Program-made: the position numbers and the translations under genes
Shown: positions 11,140 to 20,680 of the stretch, in pieces
How the letters are laid out: the number at the start of each line of letters is the position of its first letter
Numbering within the stretch: position 1 is the stretch's first letter
Notes under the pieces: generated by a model
Databases searched by the model: none
What the model was told of the DNA's origin: nothing
What the model saw: only the letters and a program-made list of their open reading frames with translations
Source: Nematopogon swammerdamellus
Taxonomy: Eukaryota > Arthropoda > Insecta > Lepidoptera > Adelidae
Length of the DNA: 64,000 nt
Direction: 5' to 3'
NCBI GenBank assembly: GCA_946902875.1
Contig: OX336343.1
Location: forward strand, 23,049,596 to 23,113,595

Positions 11140-11633
11140 CCAGTCCGCTATCTCTCAGCAATAAAGCCACTGTTTTGTGCAAACGGCTGACACTGGACTC
11201 CATTGTAGAGATTTACTAGATGTAGCTGCGACTCCGCTTGCGTTAAACTCGGAGCGTCCTAGTGGTAAGTCACCATTTGGGCGCTGACAACAAATTCTTG
11301 TGTTTCTTTTGATTTACAATTCGATTTCAGGTTGTATGTAGTGGTTACAGAGTGTCATACTGGAGATTCGAGAAATAGAAATGACGTGTGAAATTAAGTA
11401 CGGTTAGGAATATGTTATGGCATAATAGTTGATGATGATGGACGCGGTGGCGGGATGACAATTTCGTTTAGTTTGACAGCTGAAAGGGCCATCTCGGCAC
11501 AACATACATTCTACATACTGACACAACCCCATCTTTTTTTTCGTTTTGAATATTTTTATTACTGGTCTGCCAAAGGGCTCCCAAAACTCTAGAAAGCCCT
11601 CCCTACCCATAAGTGGGGAGGTTAGATTCAAAT
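11140..11633. other. No feature recognised
   Basis: Unique sequence of mixed composition with no convincing coding frame. Confidence 0.4.
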
Positions 11634-12174
11634 GGTAACAGATCCACTTTAGACAGGTTTTTTTTTATTTAAAATGCCCAATTGCATCGATTCCACACCT
11701 TGTAATTATCAAAATGTACTCAAATCCGATTGATTTTAGCTACCAAAAAGTGACATTGGTTCAAAAGGTAACAAATCCGAAAAAGTCGCCACTGAATTAT
11801 TCCTCTTAGTTCACTTTACATCAAAAGGGCAACAAATCTAAACCAATTTCGGTGCACAATGCCGCCCTGTGGTTCTAAAAGTAACATATTCAATTATTTT
11901 CATAATTTTGTGGGGCACAAATCCGCATACTTGTGGAACAAAAAGTAACAAATCCATATAAAATTTATTACTCCAGTACAAAAAGGCACAAATCCAAAAT
12001 TCAAATCCATGTATTTCTTTTCTACTGCACATTTTATTTTAATCTTTGTATGATATACGAATGATCTCTACTAGTAGTATTTTTATATGAAATTAAAATA
12101 AATATTTCTGTAATGGCTTAGGGACCATAATGTTTTTTGTGTTTTCTGAAAAAAACCTAAAGTGGATTTGTGAC
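11634..12174. mobile_element. Unassigned element with GGTAACAAATCC motif series and inverted ends
   Basis: The left end GGTAACAGATCCACTTTAG (11634) is matched in inverse by CTAAAGTGGATTTGTGAC (12157-12174), each bordered internally by a T or A run. Inside, a 10-12-bp motif close to GGTAACAAATCC recurs in one orientation at 11767, 11828, 11881, 11913, 11945 and 11985. Subterminal repeats of this kind often bind transposase in DNA elements, but no transposase is encoded and I do not recognise the family. Confidence 0.5.
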
Positions 12175-12753
12175 ATCTTCAAGTACAGTCGCGGGTTCAT
12201 CTGAAAAAAAAAATATAATAACAATTGCTTTAGCGAACTTCCCGTAGTAGACTTTTGAAATACGCTACCCGGTACGGTGGTACCGATTCACTCGGCACCT
12301 AGTAAATTACAACTCACAGACAGACAGTACGACACTGAACATGAGGCACGCAACGGAGTTACTTCCATTTACCCGACTGTTTAACTATACAAATACACAA
12401 TACGGACTAGCGTTGCTCGAAATTGAATTCAACACGCAACTTCGGCTGAAAATGGCGTGTCTATGCGATGCCTCCGCGCTAGCGCGGCACTGCCTTTTGA
12501 AGATACAGTCGGGTGCTGAAAAGGAAATATTTGTATTAAATTTTGTCGCAAAAAAAAAAACTTGAAATAAAAGTTAAATTACAAATTAAAAGAACGGCGG
12601 ACCCTTAAAAAGTCCCTATAATATAATAAAAGTATACCTATACTTAGTGGTTCCTCGTCTCCTTTAAGTAAGTATTCTGAAATTATTTGTTACTTTATAA
12701 GGATTGGGCATTTTTATAATTTTTAATTTTATTTATAATTTATTTGATATTAT
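12175..12753. other. No gene recognised
   Basis: The stretch 12257-12305 (GGTACGGTGGTACCGATTCA) is a short trace of a SINE core. The rest is unassigned. Confidence 0.35.
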
Positions 12754-13092
12754 TACATACATACATATCACACACGCTAAATCCCGATAAGCAGATCCCG
12801 GTAAGCAGAGTAATCGGTGTTGTGCTGCAAGTACTCTGGTCAATTACAGCACAACACCGACCACCACGTTGCGCAAAGTATTCGAACAAGATTAAATCGA
12901 TCGAGCAGCAAGTAAGGCACGAAGACCCACCTGTTGCATGACTCCGGTGGAAGTACCGTGCCAAGGTGAGAGGTGGCGAGCCTGTCGCCCTTTGCACGGC
13001 ATCTTGTCCTTAACCCTTAGTCGCCTTTTACGACATGCATGGGGAGAGATGCAGTGGGGATATTCTTTTTAAGTACCGGCCCCACACGGTAC
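12754..13092 (-). mobile_element. HPX element, full-length
   Basis: Runs from ACATACATACATATCACACA (complement of the tail) to GTACCGGCCCCACACGGTAC. The hairpin arms are intact: TCGGTGTTGTGCTG at 12814-12827 and its complement at 12847-12860. Confidence 0.9.
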
Positions 13093-13926
13093 TAATTTAT
13101 ATGATATTGATCTTTACGTTCTAGAGTAATAATCTCGGACAGCGCGTGTCTGACAAGACGGTCGGACGGACGGACGAACTTACATATCACGTTAATTTAT
13201 TTTTTATACATAATTATTTAAAATATAAATATTTTTTTGTTCTAATTATTGTTTTCTTTTCTTTTATGTTGTTACTGCTCTAACTAAATTAAGCAAGGAG
13301 AGTACAAACGTTTAGGAACTATGTCTGTAAATTATATATCTTGTGTAATTTTTATTTTAACATGTTTAAGACATATTCTGTTGTTTCTTTGTGCCAATCA
13401 ATAAATAAATAAATTTCCTCGTTCTCTGTGACAACTAAAACCACAGGTTTACGCCAATATGAGTTGCACTTACTGTGCGCTTGTCTCGTTTGCTTCTGAG
13501 TCCGAACTCATGCATTTTGATCAAATTCAATTTATTTTCTGATTACACAGCGGACAAACATGGTGTCTACTAATACCTTTCACGTAGATATTGCTAGGTG
13601 TCTATGTGTTGGGAAATTTACTATAGAATAAGGTTTTAAAGATAAATTAAATTAGATCTGACCAGTAGTTCAGGAGTTATAAGCATTTATTGATTTTTGA
13701 AGCCTTTTTTCTAAGGGCTATATTTATAGAAGGGCTCGATGTACGACTCTCGGGTATTTCGTCTTAGCAAGTCGGAAGAACTACCCTTAGGACGATATAC
13801 CTCACCTTCCTGTAACTTTTTGGAAGCCAAATTTGAACCACTTCCTCTTATCCTAAGAAGTTCAAAGTTTTAGTGTTGGTTCAGTTCTGAAGACAATGCA
13901 ATGTTATGTTAAATATGTTTATTATT
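13093..13926. other. No gene recognised
   Basis: AT-rich sequence. GACGGTCGGACGGACGGAC at 13159-13177 is a short tract like that of TETRA elements. Confidence 0.4.
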
Positions 13927-14008
13927 TATCCGAATGTCCATGGGCGTCGTTAGACACCTAATGGGTGGCTCGGCGCCATATGTCGCGCTGTCAATAAAAA
14001 AAAAATGT
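13927..14008 (+). mobile_element. LINE 3' tail fragment
   Basis: TGTCCATGGGCGTCGTTAGA to GGCTCGGCGCCATATGTCGC then an A run: the extreme 3' end of the LINE seen at 30950-31290. Confidence 0.75.
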
Positions 14009-14045
14009 GAAATCGAAATTGGAGGACTAAACCGAGCGACATATA

Positions 14046-14308
14046 TATACATACATACATACATACCTAATGCTGTATCCCGACAATCGCGGTATGCAGA
14101 GCAATCGGTGTTGTGCTGCAAGGACTCCAAGGTAAATTAGAACACAACACCGTCCGCCGTGTTTCGCTAAAAGTATTAGGACAAGATAACTATCAAGTAG
14201 CATGTAAGTAAGGCGCAAAAACCAACCTGCTGCATTACTCGGTGCAAGGATCGTGCCAAGGTGAGAGGCGGCTTGCCTGTCGCTCTTTAGCATGGCATCT
14301 TGTCCTTT
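14046..14308 (-). mobile_element. HPX element, 5'-truncated
   Basis: ACATACATACATACC tail complement, hairpin with one imperfect arm (14106 and about 14140), then the block ending CTTTAGCATGGCATCTTGTC. Confidence 0.85.
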
Positions 14309-14596
14309 ACTGTTTGTTGTATTTTACAAATTTTTGAAAAGAAAATGTTTTGAAATCGTTACTCATCCTACGTACTAGGTACTTAAATCAAAAGTCCCCT
14401 TGCCTACAATTTTACCGTCGCGTCTCGCCCCGCTACCCTGCTCCCCGGTCGCCGCCGACTCCGCTTACAAACTCCCGTACTACCCTCTACCCCTGTCTAT
14501 ACTCGCGAGTGTACTTACTAAGTAGCGAGTTATTGAGTCGTGTCCAGAGAATACAAAAGTGAAGACCTCTTATTGTCATAAATGGAATACATTTTT
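14309..14596. other. No gene recognised
   Basis: Contains a GC-rich patch at 14415-14520 without coding evidence. Confidence 0.35.
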
Positions 14597-14990
14597 AACT
14601 CCCGAAAGAGGTGTGTTATGATTTTAACGTGGGTGTGTATGTGTGTAAGGGTGTGTCTGTCAGTGGCATCGTAGCTCCCAGATGGTCCGATTTGGATGCA
14701 GTTTTTTTTCATTAGAAAGCCGGTTTAATTGGGATGGTTCTTAGCTATGTTTGTAATCAAGTAATCAAGTAATTAAGTAATCAAAAAAATTATTATCTTA
14801 AAAAGTGAAAGTGAAGTGATTTTTTGAAGCTTTAAATAAAAGCCCCCGACCCTTAAAAAGCCAAAAATAATTTCCGTTTACTTACTTAAAGGAGTCGGGG
14901 GAACCCTAAGTAAATAACATATAAAAACTCAGAGCTGCGCGGGAATTTACTTATGGGCCCCCGACTCCAACTAAGCACATAACTGTTAGA
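14597..14990 (-). mobile_element. CCCCCGAC foldback element, copy 1
   Basis: Inverse copy of the element at 54490-54955. Shared blocks include GGCATCGTAGCTCCCAGATG, AGCCCCCGACCCTTAAAAAG and the inverted GGAGTCGGGGG / CCCCCGACTCC pair. No coding capacity. Confidence 0.7.
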
Positions 14991-15274
14991 CAAATATGAC
15001 TATTGATGGCTCTCAAGACGAACTGATGGCTCTTCCATATTTTTCATTTGTTTGGTCGCATCACAGGCCCCCCGTCTCTCTCTCTCGCTCGCTGCGTTGT
15101 CGGCGGCGCACACCTCGCAAACTTGAACGAACCCCAGTCCCTCTACCATGACACTTCAATTGTTATGAGCCGCATGATGGCCAACAAATAGTTCAAGTTA
15201 ATGAAAAATTATTTCATACAATAAATATGGTGGTTTATTTACATAGAAGTAATTAATGCTAAAACAGGATATGA
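14991..15274. other. No feature recognised
   Basis: Unique sequence with a short CT-rich patch at 15073-15095. Confidence 0.35.
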
Positions 15275-15605
15275 GGAAACAAGTGCGAGTCAGGCTCGCG
15301 CACCGAGGGTTCCGTATCATCACGTGATTGGCCGGATTTAATTATTTGTTTGCACTATAAAAGCACTTTAAGTTTGGCGCTTTAATGTATTATCGATTTT
15401 TGTGATACGAAGAAAAATATGCGTTGAAAAAAAATAATTCTTGTATGTATAGGGACCCCTTAATTTTTAGTTATTTGTTTTTTATTTTTTTATTTTTAGG
15501 ACACGTATTTTATGAAAATTTCAACCGGCTAACTATTACGGTTTAAATGATACAGCCCTTTAAATGTAGGACAAACAGATCGATGATCTAGGCTTAGGCG
15601 GCAGT
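15275..15605 (+). mobile_element. TETRA element, tract decayed
   Basis: Head GTGCGAGTCAGGCTCGCGCA and middle TTTCAACCGGCTAACTATTA are clear. The GACGG tract is reduced to ACAAACAGATCGATG. Confidence 0.75.
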
Positions 15606-15633
15606 GTACCTTGCGAATATGTTAGGTACCGGG

Positions 15634-15880
15634 GCGACGGGTGGCTGAGTGGTCTGGGCGTCTCGGCTTCTCTTGCGAGAGGTCTGAAGTTCGAATCCAA
15701 CCGGCGTTGTACCAATGAGCTTTATTCTAATTTGAAAAAAAAATTACGTGCCCACCTTCACCATTGATTCGAATTCCATGTAAAAATTTAGGTCCACCGG
15801 GTTGACCGGGGGAAATTGCCTAATGCAATAAGCCAGCCCTTTGCTACGCATTAAATTTTATAAAGTGTATAAAATGGACG
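15634..15880 (+). mobile_element. tRNA-derived SINE with Ser/Leu-like head
   Basis: The head GGGTGGCTGAGTGGTCTGGG contains an A box, and GAAGTTCGAATCCAACC a B box, 40-odd bases apart as in class II tRNAs. An unrelated tail follows (GTCCACCGGGTTGACCGGGG), ending AT-rich. The head resembles that of the Leu-SINE at 58032-58425, but the body differs. It is a SINE rather than a tRNA gene because the acceptor stem cannot form. Confidence 0.75.
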
Positions 15881-16140
15881 GCCTAACCTGGGGCGAACAC
15901 ACGTACGCACACAAATGCAATTCTCTAATTCAAATGCTTGACATGCACCTATACATGGCCTGAGCACTACTACACTCGCAGAATTGTATGCTCACCGTCA
16001 TGCGTGAATGTATTTGTACGCCTCAGGTTAGAACGAACGACCTATACCTATTATTATTATGAAAATCACATAACAAATGTTGGCATTATGTATAGAATAA
16101 ACCTACACTTTACACACTTGTTCAGATATTTCGCAAATTA

Positions 16141-16660
16141 AAATGAAATGTGGCAGCGGAGGTTGGTTTCGTAGCGGAGTATACTGGTAGCGGCCGGGGC
16201 TGTATCTTTAACATTAAAAGATGAACCGAGTAAATTAAAGCAGCCCCAAACTCGGCTCACTGTACCCAAGGCGGTCGTTTGTTTTAATACAATAACACTA
16301 GTCGTCCTTATCTCTCATTACCGTCCTCGCATAGCATTGTCCCTTTTAATCACTTGTAATTTATTTAGAACGGAGCTCGTAACTTAACGCGCGTCCCGCT
16401 CGCTCCCCTAATTGCTTATAGAGCCGTCCCGCTCGCACGCTTCCATTTTTAATTAAAGTTAATATCGGGCGCGGGAAATGAGAAATTATATTCTATTTTC
16501 AAAAAACTTGCTGGAGCGTTTTGTCGCAGATTACGCTTTTTATTAGTGCACTGAGGTTAGAAGTTTTGCGGAACAATTATTTTGAAAATGTAAACAGCCA
16601 GCGTGACTTTATTAACTAAAATGTTTTAGTAAAGAATACTTAATTAATCAAGAGTGTATC
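16141..16660. promoter_or_regulatory. Non-repetitive DNA before the homeobox exon, candidate cis-regulatory island
   Basis: About 500 bp without recognised repeats directly precedes the homeobox exon. It holds homeodomain-type TAAT cores at 16353-16363 (CTTGTAATTTA), 16407-16418 (CCTAATTGCTTA) and 16446-16464 (around TTTAATTAAAG), plus two copies of GTCCCGCTCGC at 16393 and 16426. The lack of mobile DNA in a repeat-dense window is the only hint of function. Enhancer activity is inferred, not shown. Confidence 0.3.
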
Positions 16661-16670
16661 TTCTTTCCAG

Positions 16671-16843
16671 GCGGCGGCGTCGATGACGACGGTGACAGCG
16701 GCAAGCGGCGGCGATCCCGGACCAACTTCAACTCGTGGCAGCTCGAGGAACTCGAGCGGGCCTTCCTAGCGAGCCACTACCCAGACGTGTTCATGCGGGA
16801 AGCTCTGGCCATGCGACTTGACCTCAAGGAGAGCCGCGTCGCT
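16671..16843 (+). CDS. unc-4: unc-4 homeobox gene, internal exon with homeodomain residues 1-46 (5' exons not visible)
   Basis: This exon encodes 57 residues: an acidic linker ([11 protein letters not shown]) and homeodomain positions 1-46, from [20 protein letters not shown] to LKESRVA. The acceptor is a pyrimidine run ending TTTCCAG at 16661-16670 and the donor is GTGAGT at 16844-16849. The first two bases (GC) finish a codon begun in an upstream exon. The exon stops between homeodomain residues 46 and 47, a common intron site in paired-like homeoboxes, and splices in phase 0 to 38623. [24 protein letters not shown] is the Unc-4/UNCX signature; in flies and worms Unc-4 is a nuclear repressor controlling motor and interneuron identity. 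No initiator exon with an N-terminal repressor motif was recognised in 1-16670, so it probably lies outside. Degenerate tandem copies of the 3' half follow immediately. Confidence 0.93.
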
Positions 16844-17718
16844 GTGAGTACACATTGCTTCCGCCCGCGGTGGTCGAGGAGCTCGTGCGAGCCTTCCTAG
16901 CGAACCACTACCCCGACGTGTTCATGCGGGAAGCTCTGGCCATGCGACTTGACCTCGAGGAGAGCCGCGTCGCTGTGAGTACACACTGCTTCAGCCCGCG
17001 GCGGTCGAAGAGCTCGCGCGAGCTTTCCTAGCGAGCCACTACCCCGATGTGTTCAAGCGAGAGGCTCTAGTCATGCGGTTCGACCTCTAGGAGACTCGCG
17101 TCGCTGTGATTACACACTGCTTCAACCCGCGGCGGTCGAGGAGCTCGCTCGAGCCTTCCTAGCGAGCCACTACCCCGACGTGTTCATGCGGGAAGCTCTG
17201 GCCATGCGACTTGACCTCAAGGAGAGCCGCGTCGCTGTGAGTACACACTGCTTCAGCCCGCAGCGGTCGAGGAACTCGCGCAAGCCTTCCTAGCGAGCCG
17301 CTACCCCGACGTCTTCAAGCGAGAGGCTCTCGTCATGCGGTTCGACCTTTAGGAGACATGCGTCGCTGTGAGTACACACTGCTTCAGCCCGCGGCGGTTG
17401 AGGAGCTCGCGTGAGCCTTCCTAACGAGCTATTACCCCGACGTGTTCATGCGGGAAGCTCTGGCCATGCGACTTGACCTCAAGGAGAGCCGCGTCGCTGT
17501 GAGTACACGCTGTTTCAGCCCGCGGCGGTCGAAGAGCTCACGGGAGCCTTCCTAGCGAGCTATTACCCCGACGTGCTCAAGCGAGAGGCTCTAGGCATGC
17601 GGTTCGACCTCTAGGAGACTCGCGTCGCTGTGAGTACACACTGCTTCAGCCCGCGGCGGTCGAGGAGCTCGCTCGAGCCTTCCTAGCGAGCCACTACCCC
17701 GACGTGTTCATGCGGGAG
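16745..17718 (+). repeat. Tandem array of partial unc-4 homeobox exon copies (131-bp period)
   Basis: Copies start at 16745 (the real exon), 16876, 17007, 17138, 17269, 17400, 17531 and 17662; the last is cut off at 17718. Each unit runs from the codons for EELERAF through the exon end, the donor and about 30 bp of intron. Two types alternate. Type A (1, 2, 4, 6, 8) reads [18 protein letters not shown]; type B (3, 5, 7) reads [12 protein letters not shown] followed by TAG. Apart from one early type-A unit, this is a 262-bp A+B higher-order repeat. Copies 2-7 keep the GT donor (copy 3 is GTGATT, the others GTGAGT). None has a convincing acceptor or the N-terminal arm of the homeodomain, so they are best read as non-coding exon fossils. 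Copy 6 has a further stop after EELA. Confidence 0.93.
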
Positions 17719-18164
17719 TAATATTGATGATCAAATTAATCGTTAAAAAAAACTATTTATTGCACGTGTTTTATTTATTAGCCCATCGCAGTCAATAAAA
17801 TAACCGCGCCAGTATCTGGGTCATCATTAGCATCACAGCCAGTTTATTTCGTCCGTGGACAATGACTGGCGAGAATTATCGCCACTTTAACGACACATTA
17901 GTGTCGGCGAGTGTTTAAACGGTTTTAACGATTTTTGCACCGCGACAGATGTAGGGGCCGCAGTGATTGTCGGCGACGTCAAAGGGCAGCGGGCGCGGGG
18001 GTATTACGTATAGTAAATTAGCGTTTCTACACTGGTAGTTGCAATTGCTGTCAAAATCCAATACGCTGGTGCAAAATAACAAAATGCTGATAGTGGTCCT
18101 TGGAACACGTTAAAACAATGTTTTAATCACATTTTGTTTTTTCATATACCTAAAGATATAAAAA
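17719..18164. other. Intron 1 of unc-4: non-repetitive stretch
   Basis: Moderately GC-rich sequence after the exon array, including GGCGACGTCAAAGGGCAGCG. No repeat or coding signal. It might be regulatory, without direct evidence. Confidence 0.35.
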
Positions 18165-18505
18165 AAGCCAAGTGCGAGTCGGCTTCGCGCACAGAGGGCT
18201 CCATACCAACCCGTAATTAGCAATTTTTTTATTATTTGTTGTTTTACTTTAGAGTTTGCACAATAATCAATCACATCATGTTTAACGATTGTGTGTATTA
18301 CCGTTTTTACGACAGAAAAAACAAAAAAAAACCTTGAAAAAAATTATTGTATGGGATCCCCATACAAATTTTATTCTGTGAAAAGTTCAACCGGCTGCAT
18401 ATTACGGTTTAAAAGATACAGCCCTTCAAAGACCAAACGGACGGATGGATGGACGGACAGAAGGCGTAGGTTTAGTAATAGGGTCCCATAAGCTACGGAG
18501 CTCGA
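18165..18505 (+). mobile_element. TETRA element
   Basis: Head AAGCCAAGTGCGAGTCGGC, middle TTCAACCGGCTGCATATTAC, tract ACGGACGGATGGATGGACGG, end GGTTTAGTAATAGGGTCCCA. Confidence 0.8.
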
Positions 18506-18604
18506 AAAATCTGCTAAAAGCGATTCAAAATTTCTTACGTATTGCTACGCAACGCTAGTCAGGCCAAACATTTATGTCACGCTATTCGTACAGTACCCAG
18601 TAGT

Positions 18605-18895
18605 AAAATTAAATAATGAACATCGAACTTTCGAAAGAGACAATCCTATTGTAGAACGCCGTCCCTGTCGCACACATACGTACGAGTTCGTGCGACAGGG
18701 ACGACGCTCTACATTTTTTTTTTATACTAAGCGCGACATGTGGCGCCGAGCCACCCATGTGGTGTCTACGAACGCCCATGGACATTCGGACGCCCATGGA
18801 CATTCGGACGCCCGAGACTATACTTGGGGGGAAATATGTGGGCAGGACATTAGAGCATATTGTCTCTTTCTCAAGTTCGATGTTTATTATTTACT
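18605..18895. mobile_element. Foldback element with internal hairpin, split by a LINE fragment
   Basis: Outer arms 18612-18644 and 18857-18890 are inverse copies (CATCGAACTTTCGAAAGAGA against TCTCTTTCTCAAGTTCGATG). An inner 24-bp stem with two mismatches (CCGTCCCTGTCGCAC against GTGCGACAGGGACG) lies at 18650-18713. The right half is interrupted by LINE sequence at 18714-18856. Confidence 0.65.
18714..18856 (-). mobile_element. LINE 3' end fragment
   Basis: GCGACATGTGGCGCCGAGCC and the block ending GGGGGGAAATATGTGGGCAG match the LINE terminus at 30950-31290. CGCCCATGGACATTCGGA is present twice in tandem. Confidence 0.75.
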
Positions 18896-19161
18896 GTCAG
18901 GTAATATACCATACTATTCCGTACTCCTATCGATCTATTCGATATACTATCTAGCTACGTACGTGAGAATTAATGTATTTTAGCGCCTCCTCGCTACGTG
19001 AACTCGTTGACAGTTGCAACTACCGGCGATATGCATACGTAATCTGCTCCAGATACTGGAACTCAATCGTGTATTGATACGTAGCGATGGTAATACTCGA
19101 TTTGAATGTATTTTACGGGTTGTAAGTTGAATTATCTATATGTGGGCCATCACAATCTTAA

Positions 19162-19500
19162 GTACCGTGCCGTGTGGGACCGGCACTTAAAAGGAGTAGG
19201 CCCACTGCATCTCTCCCCGTGCATGACGTAAACGGCGACTGGGGTTAGGACAAGATGCCGTGCTAAAGTGCGACAGGCTAGCCAGCCACCTCTCACATTG
19301 GCACGGTGGTCCTTCCACCGAGTCATGCAGCAGGTGAGTCTTCGTGCCTTACTTGCTGCTTGATAGTTATCTTATCCTAATACTTTGCTAAACGTGGCGG
19401 TCGGTGTTGAGCTGAAATTTACAACAGTACTTGCATCACAACACCGATTACTCTGTTCACCCCGATTGTCGGTATACAGCTTGTCGTATGTATGTATGTA
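19162..19500 (+). mobile_element. HPX element, full-length
   Basis: From TACCGTGCCGTGTGGGACCG to GTATGTATGTATGTAC. The hairpin arms have one change each. Confidence 0.85.
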
Positions 19501-19546
19501 CAACCTAAAATTTGTTCAACATATGCAATACGAACACTAATATAAA

Positions 19547-20157
19547 TTGTCGAGAGAGATAGAGAGAGAGACACATACAAATACAGAGATAGAGATAGAG
19601 ATAGAGATAGATATAGAGATAGAGATAGAGATAGCGATAGAGATAGAGATAGAGATAGAGATAGAGATAGAGATAGAGATAGAGATAGAGATAGAGATAG
19701 AGATAGAGATAGAGATAGAGATAGAGATAGAGATAGAGATAGAGGTAGAGATAGAGATAGAGATAGAGATAGAGATAGAGATAGAGATAGAGATAGAGAT
19801 AGAGATAGAGATAGAGATAGAGATAGAGATAGAGATAGAGATAGAGATAGAGATAGAGATAGAGATAGAGATAGAGATAGAGATAGAGATAGAGATAGAG
19901 ATAGAGATAGAGATAGAGATAGAGATAGAGATAGAGATAGAGATAGAGATAGAGATAGAGATAGAGATAGAGATAGAGATAGAGATAGATATAGAGATAG
20001 ATATAGATATAGAGATATAGAGATAGAGATATAGAGATATAGAGATATAGAGATATAGAGATATAGAGATATAGAGATATAGAGATAGAGATAGAGATAG
20101 AGATAGAGATAGAGATAGAGATAGAGATAGAGATAGAGATAGAGATATAAAGACAAA
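19547..20157. repeat. (AGAGAT)n hexanucleotide microsatellite
   Basis: About 610 bp of GATAGA hexamers, interrupted by an 8-bp variant (ATAGAGAT) block at 20020-20085. Long frames on both strands (Ile-Glu, Ser-Leu, Ile-Ser repeats) are products of the repeat, not genes. Confidence 0.97.
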
Positions 20158-20244
20158 TATCACATATCTAATCTTACCGGTAACAATGAGTTAATGATTT
20201 CATGGCAAGATCTCTACTAAATCTGAAAAGGTTCTCTAGGTGGA

Positions 20245-20503
20245 TTTTTTTTTATGTAATCCGGTATGGGTGGCTGAGTCGGAGGGGCCAAAGCGCATGC
20301 TCCGACCAGCCAATATCACCTCCGAGAAGGTAGGTGCCATACCGGAGACTTCCCTGGATTGCTGGCTATACTGGACTAGAGGAGAACACGAGAACACAAC
20401 CGAGGCTGCTATGCGGCCATCTTACATCCAGTAAGGTGGTACCAACCCAGTCGGCTACAATTTGAGCCTACCACCTAGTAAGGGGGGGGGGGGGGGGGGG
20501 GGG
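20245..20503 (-). mobile_element. Leu-SINE, head missing, abutting a G22 run
   Basis: TTTATGTAATCCGGTATGGG (tail complement) through CTGGATTGCTGGCTATACTG to the core CTACCACCTAGTAAG. The element then gives way to 22 consecutive G residues (20482-20503), where intact relatives continue GGGCAAGGGAAGGGACC. Confidence 0.8.
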
Positions 20504-20504
20504 T

Positions 20505-20640
20505 CCGGGTGTCAATACCTACAATGCAAAAAACCTATGTAGTAAATAATTCACATCTTATATTCTCTACTTCGCATTATGACTATATCACATAATGACA
20601 TAGTAGCAAGATGCCTACTTTTTGAAAACAGATACAGTTA
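20505..20640. repeat. Dispersed repeat, copy 2 (partner at 5972-6140)
   Basis: GTGTCAATACCTACAATGCA onwards matches 5972-6140, without the internal TATC expansion. Confidence 0.8.
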
Positions 20641-20680
20641 GATACGAAACTATTTACACACTGGCCACTTATAAACACAC

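Noticed and set aside
15634..15710. tRNA-Ser or tRNA-Leu gene
   Set aside because: A and B boxes are present but no acceptor stem pairs, and a SINE body follows. The same type of head at 58350-58425 belongs to a repeated element.
16876..17630. Mutually exclusive alternative homeobox exons
   Set aside because: Copies lack the first part of the homeodomain and any convincing acceptor; copies 3, 5, 6 and 7 have stops. A role as alternative exons is therefore unlikely.
19419..20163. Long open frames on both strands (Ser-Leu, Ile-Ser and Ile-Glu repeats)
   Set aside because: They are forced by the AGAGAT hexamer, which has no stop in several frames. No non-repeat protein is attached.
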